From contig NZ_CP042856.1 of NCBI RefSeq assembly GCF_008001035.1, positions 2,771,339 to 2,835,338 on the forward strand: a DNA stretch of 64,000 nt, written 5' to 3'. Positions 8,801-16,701 of this stretch are shown piece after piece. The position numbers were made by a program, and so were the translations under genes. This DNA comes from Salinibacterium sp. dk2585. GTDB taxonomy: Bacteria > Actinomycetota > Actinomycetes > Actinomycetales > Microbacteriaceae. Each line of letters opens with the position of its first letter. Position 1 is the stretch's first letter. A model generated the notes under the pieces. The model made no database searches and was not told the origin of the DNA. It saw only the letters and a program-made list of their open reading frames with translations.

Positions 8801-9191
8801 GCGCGTCGACGACAAACTCGCGCATCGAACGCCTGAAGCTCGCCCGCACGATCGGCACGAGCGCCCTCGGCGAGAGCAGCGAGAAGCCGCCCGCGAGCTG
8901 CACGAGCACGCGGAGCCCGGCGGGAAGGTCCGGCGGCATCTGGCGGGAGAGCCGCTCGAGGTTGCGCGCGGCGGCGCCCTCGTCTGCGGCACAGATCACG
9001 AGCTCGATGAATTGGGTCGCGAACTCGAGTCCCTCGGCGTCGCGGACGATGTCCGCCGTCTTCCAGGCGCTTCGCGACAGTCGAGGGCGCCGCATCCCAT
9101 CGGCGGGCGGGGCGAGCCACTCGCGCACGGTCGCGATGACGGAATCGGTGAGGTCGGCTGCGCGAGCGGGGGTCTGCGACGCGGACGGCAT
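5820..9191 (-). CDS. putA: PutA-type proline dehydrogenase / aldehyde dehydrogenase fusion with altered active sites
   Basis: A 1123-residue protein laid out like PutA: an N-terminal PRODH-like barrel (RVRLVKG near residue 290, VTAYAPV near 385) and a C-terminal ALDH-like domain from about residue 500. PutA oxidises proline to glutamate through P5C. The key motifs depart from the family. Where P5C dehydrogenases have GQ-x-C-S with the catalytic Cys, this protein reads AGQHPEGAR (near residue 717). The preceding ET-GG motif that holds the catalytic Glu reads GEVRG (near 688). In PRODH the usual KGAYWD(S/T)E after RLV is replaced by KGVPQPGALPS. The family assignment by layout is firm, but aldehyde dehydrogenase activity is doubtful. 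It is monocistronic and convergent with the dioxygenase. Confidence 0.8.
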   Translation of the reverse strand: MPSASQTPARAADLTDSVIATVREWLAPPADGMRRPRLSRSAWKTADIVRDAEGLEFATQFIELVICAADEGAAARNLERLSRQMPPDLPAGLRVLVQLAGGFSLLSPRALVPIVRASFRRSMREFVVDAPELGERIRDLWERGIRVDVAPFGNAVLGGTSADRRLASVTELLARAEVESVSVRLADLVGPHHPWAHDEAVERAIDRLEPLYEAAAAAATPKRITLEMGGRSEVDYTLDVFTGLLSRPSLSTYEGGITLPANLPDSLSLLQGVAAWARERRAQGGASTRVRLVKGVPQPGALPSREATDAQVKRMLDWALRTDRSESLSVVMASNNLFELAFARELAERRGVASRLEIEMHLGATPYAEAVLASGATVTAYAPVVDDVAYGGVAWYLLERLREQADPASFRSAMPALAEDEALFEREAARFRASLDAMEQALPEHTPHTSLGDAPALVDPATPEGRQWARDVLTRARDDALESFEIMRDVEALDALIAESVAAGEEWGARASAAERVEAVSAFADALEIMRGQLVATLVRETGMTIAEADQEIVRAVAFTRRLVREHDAVAAIDNAEFAPAAAVLLAPSWTAPASDIADGIAAALLAGSAVVVQPAHQARHSAAAVVRAAHESGIEPGLVTLVVPEDPAVARRALSHPEVEQVMFSGDRDTARLLRSWRPERPPLGEVRGVASVIVAASADIDAAARDIVTGAFHHAGQHPEGARLVILVGGMGESKELRSRIADAVRSRHPASSLEASARLGPLIGPPPERVRRLLSLAGDGESWLVEPEALDDRLTLWRPGVRDGVESEVAAQRTVDAPALVLTSVPDLQAAIRLQNQLQGETAGIHTLDVDELAAWLDSVDCGSLHVNKATVGHPLDSLQCGGWRGAGAPRGSAERIMALGEWVPKFSEPQQSVRLEGIGDTVRTLIEAAQPNMKFLEFDLVRAGAVSDERAWIERYRDAREESGASGIRTVVRYLPVETTVRLSDGVSPAQLVRVLAAATRAGARVHISTAQPLPERLVQLFAHPLSPLRVSEVLIESDTRWHARLQSGEVTTPHIRLLGGDPAVLATVLSLRPDVALYAAPVTTSGRLELLPFLRAQVVSMAAERHGRPDPMVAQIEF

Positions 9192-9315
9192 GGCCCAAAG
9201 GCTACTGCGGGCATCCTGTGAATGGTTGCCCGCCGCGCCCTCGCATGCTGTGGGTGCGCTGAGCGACGGATGCCACGCCTTTACGTCGTATGCACCTGCT
9301 GGTTAACTCGTGCTC

Positions 9316-9522
9316 ATGAGTTTCGACCCGTTTGCAAACCAGGGCGGCCCCGCCGCGTGGGACCCCAAGGCGAGTGAGGAATCCAACCGCGCGGCCGATG
9401 AGTTGTTCGCCGCTGAGCGCAGCGAGATTCACGACGACGAGTTGATCCCCAACGACGGCAACCCGGAGCAGCCGGGAAACCTCCCCGACCCCGACCTGGA
9501 GTCGGACGAAGCGAGCGAGTAG
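9316..9522 (+). CDS. Small acidic hypothetical protein
   Basis: A 68-residue protein beginning MSFDPFANQGG. It is rich in Asp, Glu, Asn and Pro, with no membrane segment and no recognisable domain. The ATG at 9316 was chosen over an upstream in-frame GTG (9310); neither has a strong ribosome-binding site. Codon use matches the host. It is divergent from putA and stops 2 bp before the convergent thioesterase gene. Function unknown. Confidence 0.55.
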   Translation: MSFDPFANQGGPAAWDPKASEESNRAADELFAAERSEIHDDELIPNDGNPEQPGNLPDPDLESDEASE

Positions 9523-9524
9523 CC

Positions 9525-10076
9525 CTAGTCCTCCCAGACGCTCGGCGTTGGCTCGCGCCGGGACGGCAGCGTGACATCGTCGGCCCAACGCCCCACCCAT
9601 TCGGGCAGGTGGTGCTGCGACACGTCCACCCCGACCGCCTCGGAGATCTCGGCGAGCGGCACGGAGCCGCCGCTGCGCTTGAGGAAGCGTCCGCGCAGCA
9701 CCAGACGGCCCGCAAGTTCACCCTTCACGACGAAGCGGTGCTCAAGGTAGACCGACTTCTCGTCGAAGCCCATGATGCGGCTCTCGATCGTGAACTTCTG
9801 CCACGGCTCTAGCGACAAGCGATGCGTGATGGTCGAGGACTGCACGACGGGATACCAGCCGCGCGACATGAGCACCTTCCAGAGCCCCGTGCGCTGCAGC
9901 ATCTCGAAGCGGGCGATGTCGGCGATCGACAGGTAACGCCCGTTGTTCATGTGCAGGTTGATGTCGAGGTCGGTCGGCAGCACACGGAACTTCGAGGTCA
10001 CGACGTCGAAGACGCCCACGCGCGACATCCGCCGTGCGCGCAGGAGGTGGATGAGGGTGCGCCAGATCACGTTCAC
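9525..10076 (-). CDS. Acyl-CoA thioesterase-like hotdog protein
   Basis: A 183-residue single-hotdog protein of the 4HBT/THEM6-like group, predicted to hydrolyse acyl-CoA thioesters. The family hallmark DLDINLHMNNGRYLS (about residues 37-51) holds the catalytic-region Asp and the Asn-rich turn, and STITHRLSLEPWQKF forms the central beta strands. The long helix after the motif (ADIARFEMLQRTGL) is typical. It is divergent from trhO. The substrate is unknown. Confidence 0.8.
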   Translation of the reverse strand: MNVIWRTLIHLLRARRMSRVGVFDVVTSKFRVLPTDLDINLHMNNGRYLSIADIARFEMLQRTGLWKVLMSRGWYPVVQSSTITHRLSLEPWQKFTIESRIMGFDEKSVYLEHRFVVKGELAGRLVLRGRFLKRSGGSVPLAEISEAVGVDVSQHHLPEWVGRWADDVTLPSRREPTPSVWED

Positions 10077-10154
10077 CGAGTCAGGGTAACGACAGCTACC
10101 GCAGGGCGGCCATTTGACTGTGGGAGTTCAACAACGCCCGCGTAGGCTTGTGCG

Positions 10155-11021
10155 GTGTCTGTGCCGAAGATCCTGCTCTACTACTGCTTCACCCCTCTCG
10201 CCGATCCCGAGGCGATCCGGCTATGGCAGCGCGACCTGTGCGAGTCACTCGGCCTGGGCGGTCGCATCCTGGTCTCGCCCCACGGCATCAACGGCACGGT
10301 CGGTGGCGAGCTCGATGACGTGAAGCGCTACGTGCGCAAGACCCGCGAGTATGCGCCTTTCAAGGGGATCGACTTCAAGTGGAGCGAGGGCACCGGCAAC
10401 GACTTTCCCCGGCTGAGCGTGCGGGTGCGTGAGGAGCTCGTGAGCTTCGGCGCCCCGGATGAGCTCGCGGTCGACCAGCACGGCGTTGTTGGCGGCGGAC
10501 AGCACCTGAGCCCCGAGCGGCTGCACGAGCTGGTGGAACAGAAGCAGGTCACCTTCTTCGACGGGCGCAACGCCTTCGAGGCCGAGATCGGTCGCTTCAA
10601 GGATGCGGTGGTTCCGGATGTCGCAACCACCCGCGACTTCGTCGCCGAACTCGACAGCGGCAAGTACGACCACCTCAAGGACCAGCCGGTCGTTACCTAC
10701 TGCACTGGCGGCATCCGTTGCGAGGTGCTCTCGAGCCTCATGGTGAAGCGTGGCTTCACCGAGGTGTACCAGCTCGACGGCGGCATCGTCCGCTACGGCG
10801 AGGCTTTCGGCGACTCAGGCCTCTGGGAGGGCTCGCTCTACGTCTTCGACCAGCGCAAGGCCGTGCAATTCACGGATGCTGCGGCCACCGTCGGCCGCTG
10901 CCACCGCTGCGACGCCCCGACGAGTCGCATGGAGAACTGTCACGAGCTGTCGTGCCGCACCCAACTGGTGGTGTGCGATACGCACGCCGATGAGGCGGCG
11001 TGCTCCGAGCATTCGCTCTAA
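10155..11021 (+). CDS. trhO: tRNA uridine(34) hydroxylase, rhodanese-domain (TrhO/YceA)
   Basis: A 288-residue TrhO homologue, which hydroxylates U34 of certain tRNAs on the way to 5-(carboxy)methoxyuridine. The N-terminal ferredoxin-like part contains [11 protein letters not shown]. The rhodanese domain has the active cysteine in [11 protein letters not shown] near residue 182. The C-terminus holds the family's paired Cys motifs ([26 protein letters not shown]), likely a zinc site. The start is the GTG at 10155. It is a single-gene unit divergent from the thioesterase. Confidence 0.93.
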   Translation: MSVPKILLYYCFTPLADPEAIRLWQRDLCESLGLGGRILVSPHGINGTVGGELDDVKRYVRKTREYAPFKGIDFKWSEGTGNDFPRLSVRVREELVSFGAPDELAVDQHGVVGGGQHLSPERLHELVEQKQVTFFDGRNAFEAEIGRFKDAVVPDVATTRDFVAELDSGKYDHLKDQPVVTYCTGGIRCEVLSSLMVKRGFTEVYQLDGGIVRYGEAFGDSGLWEGSLYVFDQRKAVQFTDAAATVGRCHRCDAPTSRMENCHELSCRTQLVVCDTHADEAACSEHSL

Positions 11022-11028
11022 TCGCTGA

Positions 11029-11048
11029 GCTCGGTGCCGAGACCGAGC
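11029..11048. terminator. Hairpin between convergent trhO and surface-protein genes
   Basis: GCTCGGT and ACCGAGC form a perfect 7-bp stem with a 6-nt loop, 8 bp after the trhO stop and before the convergent gene end at 11075. No T-run is present, so its role as a terminator is tentative. Confidence 0.4.
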
Positions 11049-11074
11049 ACCCGAGACCTTGGTGCAGCGGAGAC

Positions 11075-12220
11075 CTAAGGGCGCGTGCGCCGTACCGTTC
11101 GCTGCACTCCCATCAGCCCAAGACCTATCGCCAGGAGTAGCGAGGCGGCCGCGCCCCACCCAATGACCTCCGCGCCCGTCACCGGGAGCTGGGCGAGCTC
11201 CTCCGGCTCGACTGGGTCGACGGGGCCAGCAACCACCGGTGCCGCAGAAACCGCGAAGACCAGAACGCCCGTGGCCGCCTCGAACGTGGCATTGCCCGCC
11301 GATTCTGCCGCGATACGGCACTCCCCGACACCCGTGAACGCAATGGTTGCCGAATCGACGGTGCACAGCGACGGCGTAAGACTGGAGTGTGTGATGGCTA
11401 CGCCACCCGCGGTTGTGGAGGCGAGAGTCAGGCTCTTGCCGACCTCGGCCTCAGTCGTCGGGGGCGCCGCAATAGTGTCGGCCGCGAGCGCGATGGCGAA
11501 GGATGCCGTTGCCGACGAGGCGAGGTAGGTAGCGTCACCCGCTGTGGTCGCCTCGATCGTGCAGGCACCCGCCGCGACGGGACTCAGGTCGGATCCCGTC
11601 ACCGCACATGTGCCGGGCGTGAGGCTCTGGAACGTGACGGGCAGGGCCGACGCCGCGGTCGCCGACAACACCACATCACTCGTCATCGTCACTCCGGTAG
11701 GAGCTACGAACGTGATCGTGTCTGCCTGCGTCACCTGGAGCGCGCCGAGCGTGAACGTTCCCCTGAGAATGAGTGCGCTGTCCGCGTGGGAGCCGCCAAC
11801 GCGAAACCCGTAGGTCTCTCCCGCCGTGACGGTGAAGGTGTGCGACCCGGAGAAGCCGAAGCTGTCAGACGCGCCCTGGTTTACGAGCACAGTCGAGCCG
11901 TCGTCGTCGAATGCGGAGAGGCTGGCGCGGGCCGCGAACCAGGAATGGATCCCATTCCAGGTGTAGGGCACCGTCACGGTGCCGGTCACCGGCGCGGTCG
12001 ACGAGAATGTCCACGTGCCATTGAATGCCGTTCCGCCGTCGTAGCTGAACTGTGCCGGGGCGCCCACGCCATCTGACACCAGCGTCACTGAGCCGGGACC
12101 CGCCGCAGACCAGGGCTCGGGCGCGGCGTGTGCGGCGGGCGCAAGGCCACCAATGACAAGTGCGGCGGTGATGAGGGGCGTGAGCGCGAGGGCGCGCAGA
12201 CGTCGGCGAGGCTGTGGCAC
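11075..12220 (-). CDS. Sortase-anchored surface protein with LPVTG motif
   Basis: A 381-residue secreted protein. It starts at the GTG at 12220, preceded by AGGAG at 8-nt spacing, and has a signal peptide (RRR, a hydrophobic core and AHA near residue 33). An N-terminal beta-rich domain of about 130 residues is followed by two Ser/Thr/Ala-rich Ig-like repeats, each with a Cys pair (PGTCAV...GACTIEA; PSLCTV...GECRIAA). The C-terminus has the wall-sorting signal LPVTGAE (near residue 343), a membrane helix and the tail RRTRP. A class E sortase is encoded at 51121 in this window. The function is probably adhesive or structural (inference). It is convergent with trhO. Confidence 0.88.
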   Translation of the reverse strand: MPQPRRRLRALALTPLITAALVIGGLAPAAHAAPEPWSAAGPGSVTLVSDGVGAPAQFSYDGGTAFNGTWTFSSTAPVTGTVTVPYTWNGIHSWFAARASLSAFDDDGSTVLVNQGASDSFGFSGSHTFTVTAGETYGFRVGGSHADSALILRGTFTLGALQVTQADTITFVAPTGVTMTSDVVLSATAASALPVTFQSLTPGTCAVTGSDLSPVAAGACTIEATTAGDATYLASSATASFAIALAADTIAAPPTTEAEVGKSLTLASTTAGGVAITHSSLTPSLCTVDSATIAFTGVGECRIAAESAGNATFEAATGVLVFAVSAAPVVAGPVDPVEPEELAQLPVTGAEVIGWGAAASLLLAIGLGLMGVQRTVRRTRP

Positions 12221-12411
12221 GGGTTGGACTCCTGGCGGGTAATGGAGGCAACTGCAACTTGTATATCGGGTCAAGGAGCAGAGTCCTGAACAAGGCGGAC
12301 TCTGAGACTACTGCCCACACACCCTGCCCTCGTGACCCCGGTTCGGGTGTCAATTGCAGTGCGCCCACCCCTGCGCTCCCACGCTTGCCCCCGGCTAGGG
12401 ACATTTCACGC

Positions 12412-12891
12412 CTAGGTGCAGCTGATGGTCGTGCCGTTGTCGAGTTCGTAGACGCCCGCCTTGCGGCCGTCGCAGGCGCCGCCGATGCCCATGCCGCTCG
12501 CCATGAGGAAGAGCTGGGTGCCGAGCAGCACGGTCGTGACCGCACCGACGATCATGGCGGTCATGCCGAAGCCGCCGCCGTAGCCCACCGCGCGGGACTT
12601 GCGGTACGACAGGAGACCGAGCACGATCCCGACGATGCCCACGCCGAGGGCGATCACGATGCCGACGATGCCGAGCACCTTGCCGGGGTCCTTCTCGGGC
12701 AGCGATTCCTCCGCGTCGTCGACGGCGGGCGTCGGCACAGCGGATGTCGCGGGCTGAGGTTCGGGCGCGGTGACCGTGTCGTCTGCCTCGGGTGTGGTCG
12801 CGGCATCCGTCGCCTCGTCGGGCTCGGGCGCCTCAGAGACCGCCACCAGGTTCTCCGCGTCGTCGTTGACTGCGGTGTTCTTCTTCACCAT
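12412..12891 (-). CDS. DUF4190-like membrane protein
   Basis: A 159-residue protein. The first 70 residues are acidic and Pro/Ala/Thr-rich (low complexity, probably cytoplasmic). They are followed by two membrane helices (GKVLGIVGIVIALGVGIVGI; FGMTAMIVGAVTTVLLGTQL) joined by LSYRKSRAVG, as in DUF4190-type proteins, and a short tail with two cysteines. It is divergent from pfkA. The role is unknown. The 191 bp between its end and the GTG of the surface gene contains only that gene's upstream region. Confidence 0.65.
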   Translation of the reverse strand: MVKKNTAVNDDAENLVAVSEAPEPDEATDAATTPEADDTVTAPEPQPATSAVPTPAVDDAEESLPEKDPGKVLGIVGIVIALGVGIVGIVLGLLSYRKSRAVGYGGGFGMTAMIVGAVTTVLLGTQLFLMASGMGIGGACDGRKAGVYELDNGTTISCT

Positions 12892-13040
12892 GCGAATGCT
12901 CCCCCATGCTGCGACGGGTGTCGCCGTATCACCGTCGCGCGACTGTACCGCGAGGGATGCTCAGTCCGCTAGCGCCGTATTCGGGGGACAGAGTTTCATC
13001 ATCTCTCCCGCGCGGGCCACACACCCACCAAGATGGGGGT

Positions 13041-14063
13041 ATGCGTATTGGAATCTTCACCAGCGGGGGCGACGCTCCCGGACTGAACGCCGTCATCCGC
13101 GGGGCCGTGCTCAAGGGCGACAAGCTCTTCGGCCAGGAGTTCGTCGGCTTCCGCAATGGCTGGAAGGGCGTTCTCGAAGGCGACATCGTGCCCCTCGGAC
13201 GGCATCAGGTGAGGGGCATCTCCAAGATGGGTGGCACCATCCTTGGCACCTCGCGCACCAATCCCTTCGAAGGCGGCGGGGCCGACCGCATCCGCGAGGT
13301 GCTCGAGGCCAATGACATCGGCGCCATCATCGCGATCGGCGGCGAGGGAACGCTGGCTGGGGCGAACGAGCTCTGCAACCAGGGCCTGCCGATTGTCGGC
13401 GTGCCGAAGACGATCGACAACGACCTCTCCGCGACCGACTACTCCTTCGGCTTCGACACGGCCGTGCAGATCGCGACGGATGCCATGGACCGGCTGCGCA
13501 CGACCGGAGACGCCCACGGTCGCTGCATGATCGCCGAGGTCATGGGCCGACACGTCGGCTGGATCGCACTGCACTCCGGCATGGCGGCCGGTGCCCACGC
13601 AATCCTCATTCCGGAACAGCGCACCTCGATGGAACAGATCACGGAGTGGGTGACGAGCGCACACGACCGCGGGCGCTCGCCGCTCGTCGTCGTCGCCGAG
13701 GGCTTCGTGCTCGACGGCATGGATGACCCGTACTCCGAGCGCGGCCTCGACACCTTCGGCCGCCCCCGCCTCGGGGGAATCGGTGAGGCGCTCGCCCCCG
13801 CCATCGAGGAAGCGACGGGCATCGAGACCCGCGCCACGACGCTGGGGCACATCCAGCGCGGCGGCACGCCCTCCGGCTTCGACCGCGTGCTCGCGACCCG
13901 CCTCGGCATGGCCGTGCTCGACCTTGCCCGCGAGGGCAAGTGGGGCCAGATGGTCGCGCTGCGCGGCACCGACATCGCGACGGTGCCGATCACGGAGGCG
14001 GTGGGTCGGCTCAACACCGTGCCAGAGGATCGCTACGAGGAAGCGGCGATGCTCTTCGGCTGA
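13041..14063 (+). CDS. pfkA: 6-phosphofructokinase, actinobacterial type
   Basis: A 340-residue glycolytic kinase making fructose 1,6-bisphosphate. Visible are the N-terminal GIFTSGGDAPGLNAVIRG, GGEGT near residue 100-104, the catalytic PKTIDNDL near 122-129, MGRHVGWIAL and TLGHIQRGG. The Gly in GGEGT, where PPi-dependent enzymes have Asp, favours ATP as phosphoryl donor. The Asp-to-Glu change in that motif is usual in the actinobacterial clade. The ATG at 13041 follows GGGGG. It sits alone before panD with a 66-bp gap. Confidence 0.94.
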   Translation: MRIGIFTSGGDAPGLNAVIRGAVLKGDKLFGQEFVGFRNGWKGVLEGDIVPLGRHQVRGISKMGGTILGTSRTNPFEGGGADRIREVLEANDIGAIIAIGGEGTLAGANELCNQGLPIVGVPKTIDNDLSATDYSFGFDTAVQIATDAMDRLRTTGDAHGRCMIAEVMGRHVGWIALHSGMAAGAHAILIPEQRTSMEQITEWVTSAHDRGRSPLVVVAEGFVLDGMDDPYSERGLDTFGRPRLGGIGEALAPAIEEATGIETRATTLGHIQRGGTPSGFDRVLATRLGMAVLDLAREGKWGQMVALRGTDIATVPITEAVGRLNTVPEDRYEEAAMLFG

Positions 14064-14129
14064 TCCGGTCGTTCAGTCCGGTTTCCCGGTGGAATTCCGG
14101 GCCGATATGATGCGTTACCCTTAATCGCC

Positions 14130-14540
14130 ATGCTGCTCACGATGCTCAAAGCGAAGATTCATCGCGCGACCGTCACACAGGCCGACCTCCACTACGTCGG
14201 ATCCGTCACCGTCGACAGCGACCTGCTTGAGGCATCCGGAATCCTGCCGGGCGAGAAGGTGTCCATCGTCGACATCACGAATGGCGCGCGCCTCGAGACC
14301 TACACGATCGCCGGCGAGCCCGGCAGCGGGGTGCTCTCGATCAACGGTGCAGCGGCGCATCTCGTGCACCCGGGAGACCTGGTCATCCTCATCGCCTACG
14401 CGCAGATGGAGCCCGCCGAGGCACGCGAGTTCCAGCCATCGATCGTGCACGTCGACGCCGAGAACCGCATCGTGCACCTCGGCACGGATGCTGCGGATGC
14501 GACCGGCACGTCCGGCATCCGCCCCCCGCTCGCGCTCTGA
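14130..14540 (+). CDS. panD: Aspartate 1-decarboxylase proenzyme
   Basis: A 136-residue pyruvoyl enzyme that makes beta-alanine from aspartate for pantothenate and CoA. The self-cleavage site is G24-S25 in [11 protein letters not shown], which yields the pyruvoyl group on the alpha chain. TNGARLETY and [12 protein letters not shown] are the other conserved blocks. Numbering from this ATG puts Gly24/Ser25 exactly where they lie in characterised PanD, which supports the start. Other pantothenate genes are not adjacent; acuI follows 20 bp later. Confidence 0.95.
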   Translation: MLLTMLKAKIHRATVTQADLHYVGSVTVDSDLLEASGILPGEKVSIVDITNGARLETYTIAGEPGSGVLSINGAAAHLVHPGDLVILIAYAQMEPAEAREFQPSIVHVDAENRIVHLGTDAADATGTSGIRPPLAL

Positions 14541-14560
14541 ACCTCCCATAGTCTGGGTGC

Positions 14561-15550
14561 ATGCGTGCACTCAAGGTTGAGAAAGACGACAACGGCATCA
14601 CGACCAGCCTCATCACCGACCTGGGCGATGATGACCTCATGGCGGGTGACGTCACGATCGACGTCGAGTACTCGAGCATCAACTTCAAGGACGGCCTCGC
14701 CATCACGGGGCGGCCCGGCGTCATCCGCGACTATCCCCTGATCCCCGGCATCGACCTTGTCGGCACGGTCGCCGAAGCGGATGCCTCAAGTCCCTGGTCT
14801 GCGGGAGACCGCGTGCTCCTCAACGGCTGGGGCATCGGCGAGACGCACCACGGGGGGCTCGCCGAGCGTGCGCGCGTGAAGTCCGACTGGCTCGTTCGCG
14901 TGCCGGAGTCCCTGAGCTCACACCGGGTCGCCGCGATCGGCACCGCGGGGTTCACCGCGATGCTCGCCGTGCTCGCGCTCGAGCGGGCTGGCGCCCTCGA
15001 CCACTCCGATGGCAGCGTGCTCGTGACGGGTGCGGCCGGCGGCGTCGGGTCGATCGCGATTGCGCTGCTCTCGCGCCTCGGGCATCACGTGACGGCATCG
15101 ACCGGTCGCACGCAGGAGGCTGACTACCTGCACTCACTCGGGGCGGACGACATCATCGACCGCGCCGAGCTCAGCGAACAGGGCAGGCCTCTCCAGGCGC
15201 AGCGGTGGGCCGGAGCGATCGACTCTGTCGGCGGGCCCACCCTCGCCAACGTGCTGGCCCAGACCTGTTACGGCGGCACCGTCTCCGCGTGCGGCCTCGC
15301 CCAGTCCGCGGACCTCCCGGCAACCGTCATGCCGTTCATCCTGCGCGGCGTCACCCTCGCGGGCATCAACTCCGTCATGGCGCCGCAGCCCCTGCGCGAG
15401 CAGGCCTGGCAGCGCCTCGCGAGCGACCTCGACCTGGAGCTACTCGACAGCCTCACGCAGACGGTGTCGCTGGCGGATGCCCCGGGCGTGGCCGAGCGCA
15501 TCCTCGGCGGCGGGGTGCGAGGACGCACCGTCGTCGACGTGCGCAACTAG
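14561..15550 (+). CDS. acuI: Acrylyl-CoA reductase-type MDR oxidoreductase (AcuI/YhdH)
   Basis: A 329-residue zinc-free medium-chain dehydrogenase/reductase of the YhdH/AcuI group, which reduces acryloyl-CoA to propionyl-CoA with NADPH. The early block YSSINFKDGLAITG, the Rossmann motif VTGAAGGVGS near residue 152-161, and the GWGIGETHHGG and NSVMAP blocks are characteristic of this subgroup. The start ATG is at 14561, 20 bp after panD, so the two may be co-transcribed. Physiological substrate by family only. Confidence 0.87.
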   Translation: MRALKVEKDDNGITTSLITDLGDDDLMAGDVTIDVEYSSINFKDGLAITGRPGVIRDYPLIPGIDLVGTVAEADASSPWSAGDRVLLNGWGIGETHHGGLAERARVKSDWLVRVPESLSSHRVAAIGTAGFTAMLAVLALERAGALDHSDGSVLVTGAAGGVGSIAIALLSRLGHHVTASTGRTQEADYLHSLGADDIIDRAELSEQGRPLQAQRWAGAIDSVGGPTLANVLAQTCYGGTVSACGLAQSADLPATVMPFILRGVTLAGINSVMAPQPLREQAWQRLASDLDLELLDSLTQTVSLADAPGVAERILGGGVRGRTVVDVRN

Positions 15551-15556
15551 GGAGCG

Positions 15557-16342
15557 CTACTCTTCTTCGTCGCTCGTCGTGTCGTGGGCATAGTCGGCGA
15601 GCGCTTCAACGAGCGCTTCGGCGGTGCGATCCTCGGAGATCACGTCGACCTTGAGGCCGGCGGCGCGAGCGTCGAATGCCGTCCGCGGGCCGATGCAGGC
15701 CACCACGGTCGACTCGGGCAGGGTTCCGAGCTGCTCGTTCACCTCGCGGGCGACCACGCCGGAACTGATGAGGATGGCGCTGATGCGCCCGGAGGCGACA
15801 TCCGCCGCCACCCGCTCCGGGATGGGGATGCCCACGACGCGGTGTGCGGTCACAAAGTCGAGTTCGAGACCGAGTTCGGAGAGGCCCTCGAGCACGCTGT
15901 GCTCGGTTGTGTCGCCCTCGGGCACGAGCGCGCGCCCGCCCCTCGCGTCTTCGGGCCAGGAGGTGAGCAGCCCGCGCGGGGAGTTGTCGGGCGAGGGAAC
16001 CAGGTCGGCCTCGTAGCCCGCAAGCGTGAGGGCCGCGAGCGTGGTCTCGCCGACGCACGCGATGCGAGTCTCGGGCGGTACCTGTACGCCGCGGATGTTG
16101 AGCACATCGACTGTCGTCGCGCTACTCACGACGATCCAGTCGTAGTAGCCCTCCTCGAGGCGGCCCAGTGCTGCGTCGAGCGGCGCAGGATCCTCGGGCA
16201 TCGAGAAGTTGATCATGGGCGCGACGACGGCGGTCGCCCCGAAGGAGCGGAGCGTCGCTGCGACGTTCTCGCCGTAGGCGCCGCCGCGCGGAACAAGCAC
16301 GCGCCACCCCGTGAGTGGTTTGGCGCGACGCAGAAGGGTCAT
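15557..16342 (-). CDS. hemD: Uroporphyrinogen-III synthase family protein
   Basis: A 261-residue two-lobed HemD-like protein: lobe 1 from LTGWRVLVPRGG, then VVSSATTVDVL and ACVGETTLAAL, and lobe 2 with ALVPEGDTTEHSVLEGL, ILISSGVVAREV and VACIGPRTAFDARAAGL. HemD cyclises hydroxymethylbilane in haem biosynthesis; the family is very divergent and has no strict catalytic motif. The start ATG at 16342 (MTLLRRAK) was chosen because upstream codons read through a terminator. It ends with an acidic EEE tail, convergent with acuI. No other haem genes are nearby, so a regulator-like HemD-domain role is a minor alternative. Confidence 0.78.
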   Translation of the reverse strand: MTLLRRAKPLTGWRVLVPRGGAYGENVAATLRSFGATAVVAPMINFSMPEDPAPLDAALGRLEEGYYDWIVVSSATTVDVLNIRGVQVPPETRIACVGETTLAALTLAGYEADLVPSPDNSPRGLLTSWPEDARGGRALVPEGDTTEHSVLEGLSELGLELDFVTAHRVVGIPIPERVAADVASGRISAILISSGVVAREVNEQLGTLPESTVVACIGPRTAFDARAAGLKVDVISEDRTAEALVEALADYAHDTTSDEEE

Positions 16343-16370
16343 GGTCCCATCCTGCCCCTCAGGGGCGAGT

Positions 16371-16406
16371 CCGCAAAAACGTGCGGCCGCCCTTGAGCGG
16401 CCGCAC
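16371..16406 (-). terminator. Rho-independent terminator
   Basis: A perfect 10-bp stem GTGCGGCCGC (16381-16390) / GCGGCCGCAC (16397-16406) with a 6-nt loop. On the minus strand it is followed by GTTTTTGC, so it ends the three-gene membrane protein operon at 16413-17463. Confidence 0.88.
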
Positions 16407-16412
16407 GCATCG

Positions 16413-16658
16413 TCAGTCGTCGCCGAAGATCGCCCAAGCGACGAGTCCGCCGACCGCGATGATGGTCGCGGTTGCGCCCACGATCCACGGGGTCGGGTTC
16501 GTCTCATAGGAGCGCTTCGCCTTTTCGCTCCACTCACTCGTGCGCTTCTTGACGTTGAACTTGTCCTCGATTGCGTCGAGCGTCTCGCCCAGTGACTCGC
16601 GCGCTGCCTCGACGGCCCTGCTGGCGTCCTTGGCGTTGGCGGGGGTGCTCTCGCTCAT
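16413..16658 (-). CDS. DUF3618-type small membrane protein
   Basis: An 81-residue protein with an amphipathic N-terminal half containing the DUF3618 hallmark ARESLGETLDAIEDKFNVKKR (here residues 20-40) and one C-terminal membrane helix (TPWIVGATATIIAVGGLVAW). It is the last gene of a three-gene minus-strand operon with a holin-like and a YtxH-like protein, closed by the terminator at 16371. This trio recurs in Micrococcales. A role in envelope maintenance is possible; no enzymatic function is visible. Confidence 0.75.
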   Translation of the reverse strand: MSESTPANAKDASRAVEAARESLGETLDAIEDKFNVKKRTSEWSEKAKRSYETNPTPWIVGATATIIAVGGLVAWAIFGDD

Positions 16659-16701
16659 GGTTCTCCTCGTGTGTCGGGTTCGAATCTCAGGATGCCGGTG
16701 G

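Noticed and set aside
7221..9221. 666-codon plus-strand open frame opposite putA
   Set aside because: Its composition is that of a complementary-strand shadow, and putA explains the codon pattern.
10114..10148. TTGACT and TAGGCT upstream of trhO as a promoter
   Set aside because: The spacer is 23 bp, too long for a primary-sigma promoter.
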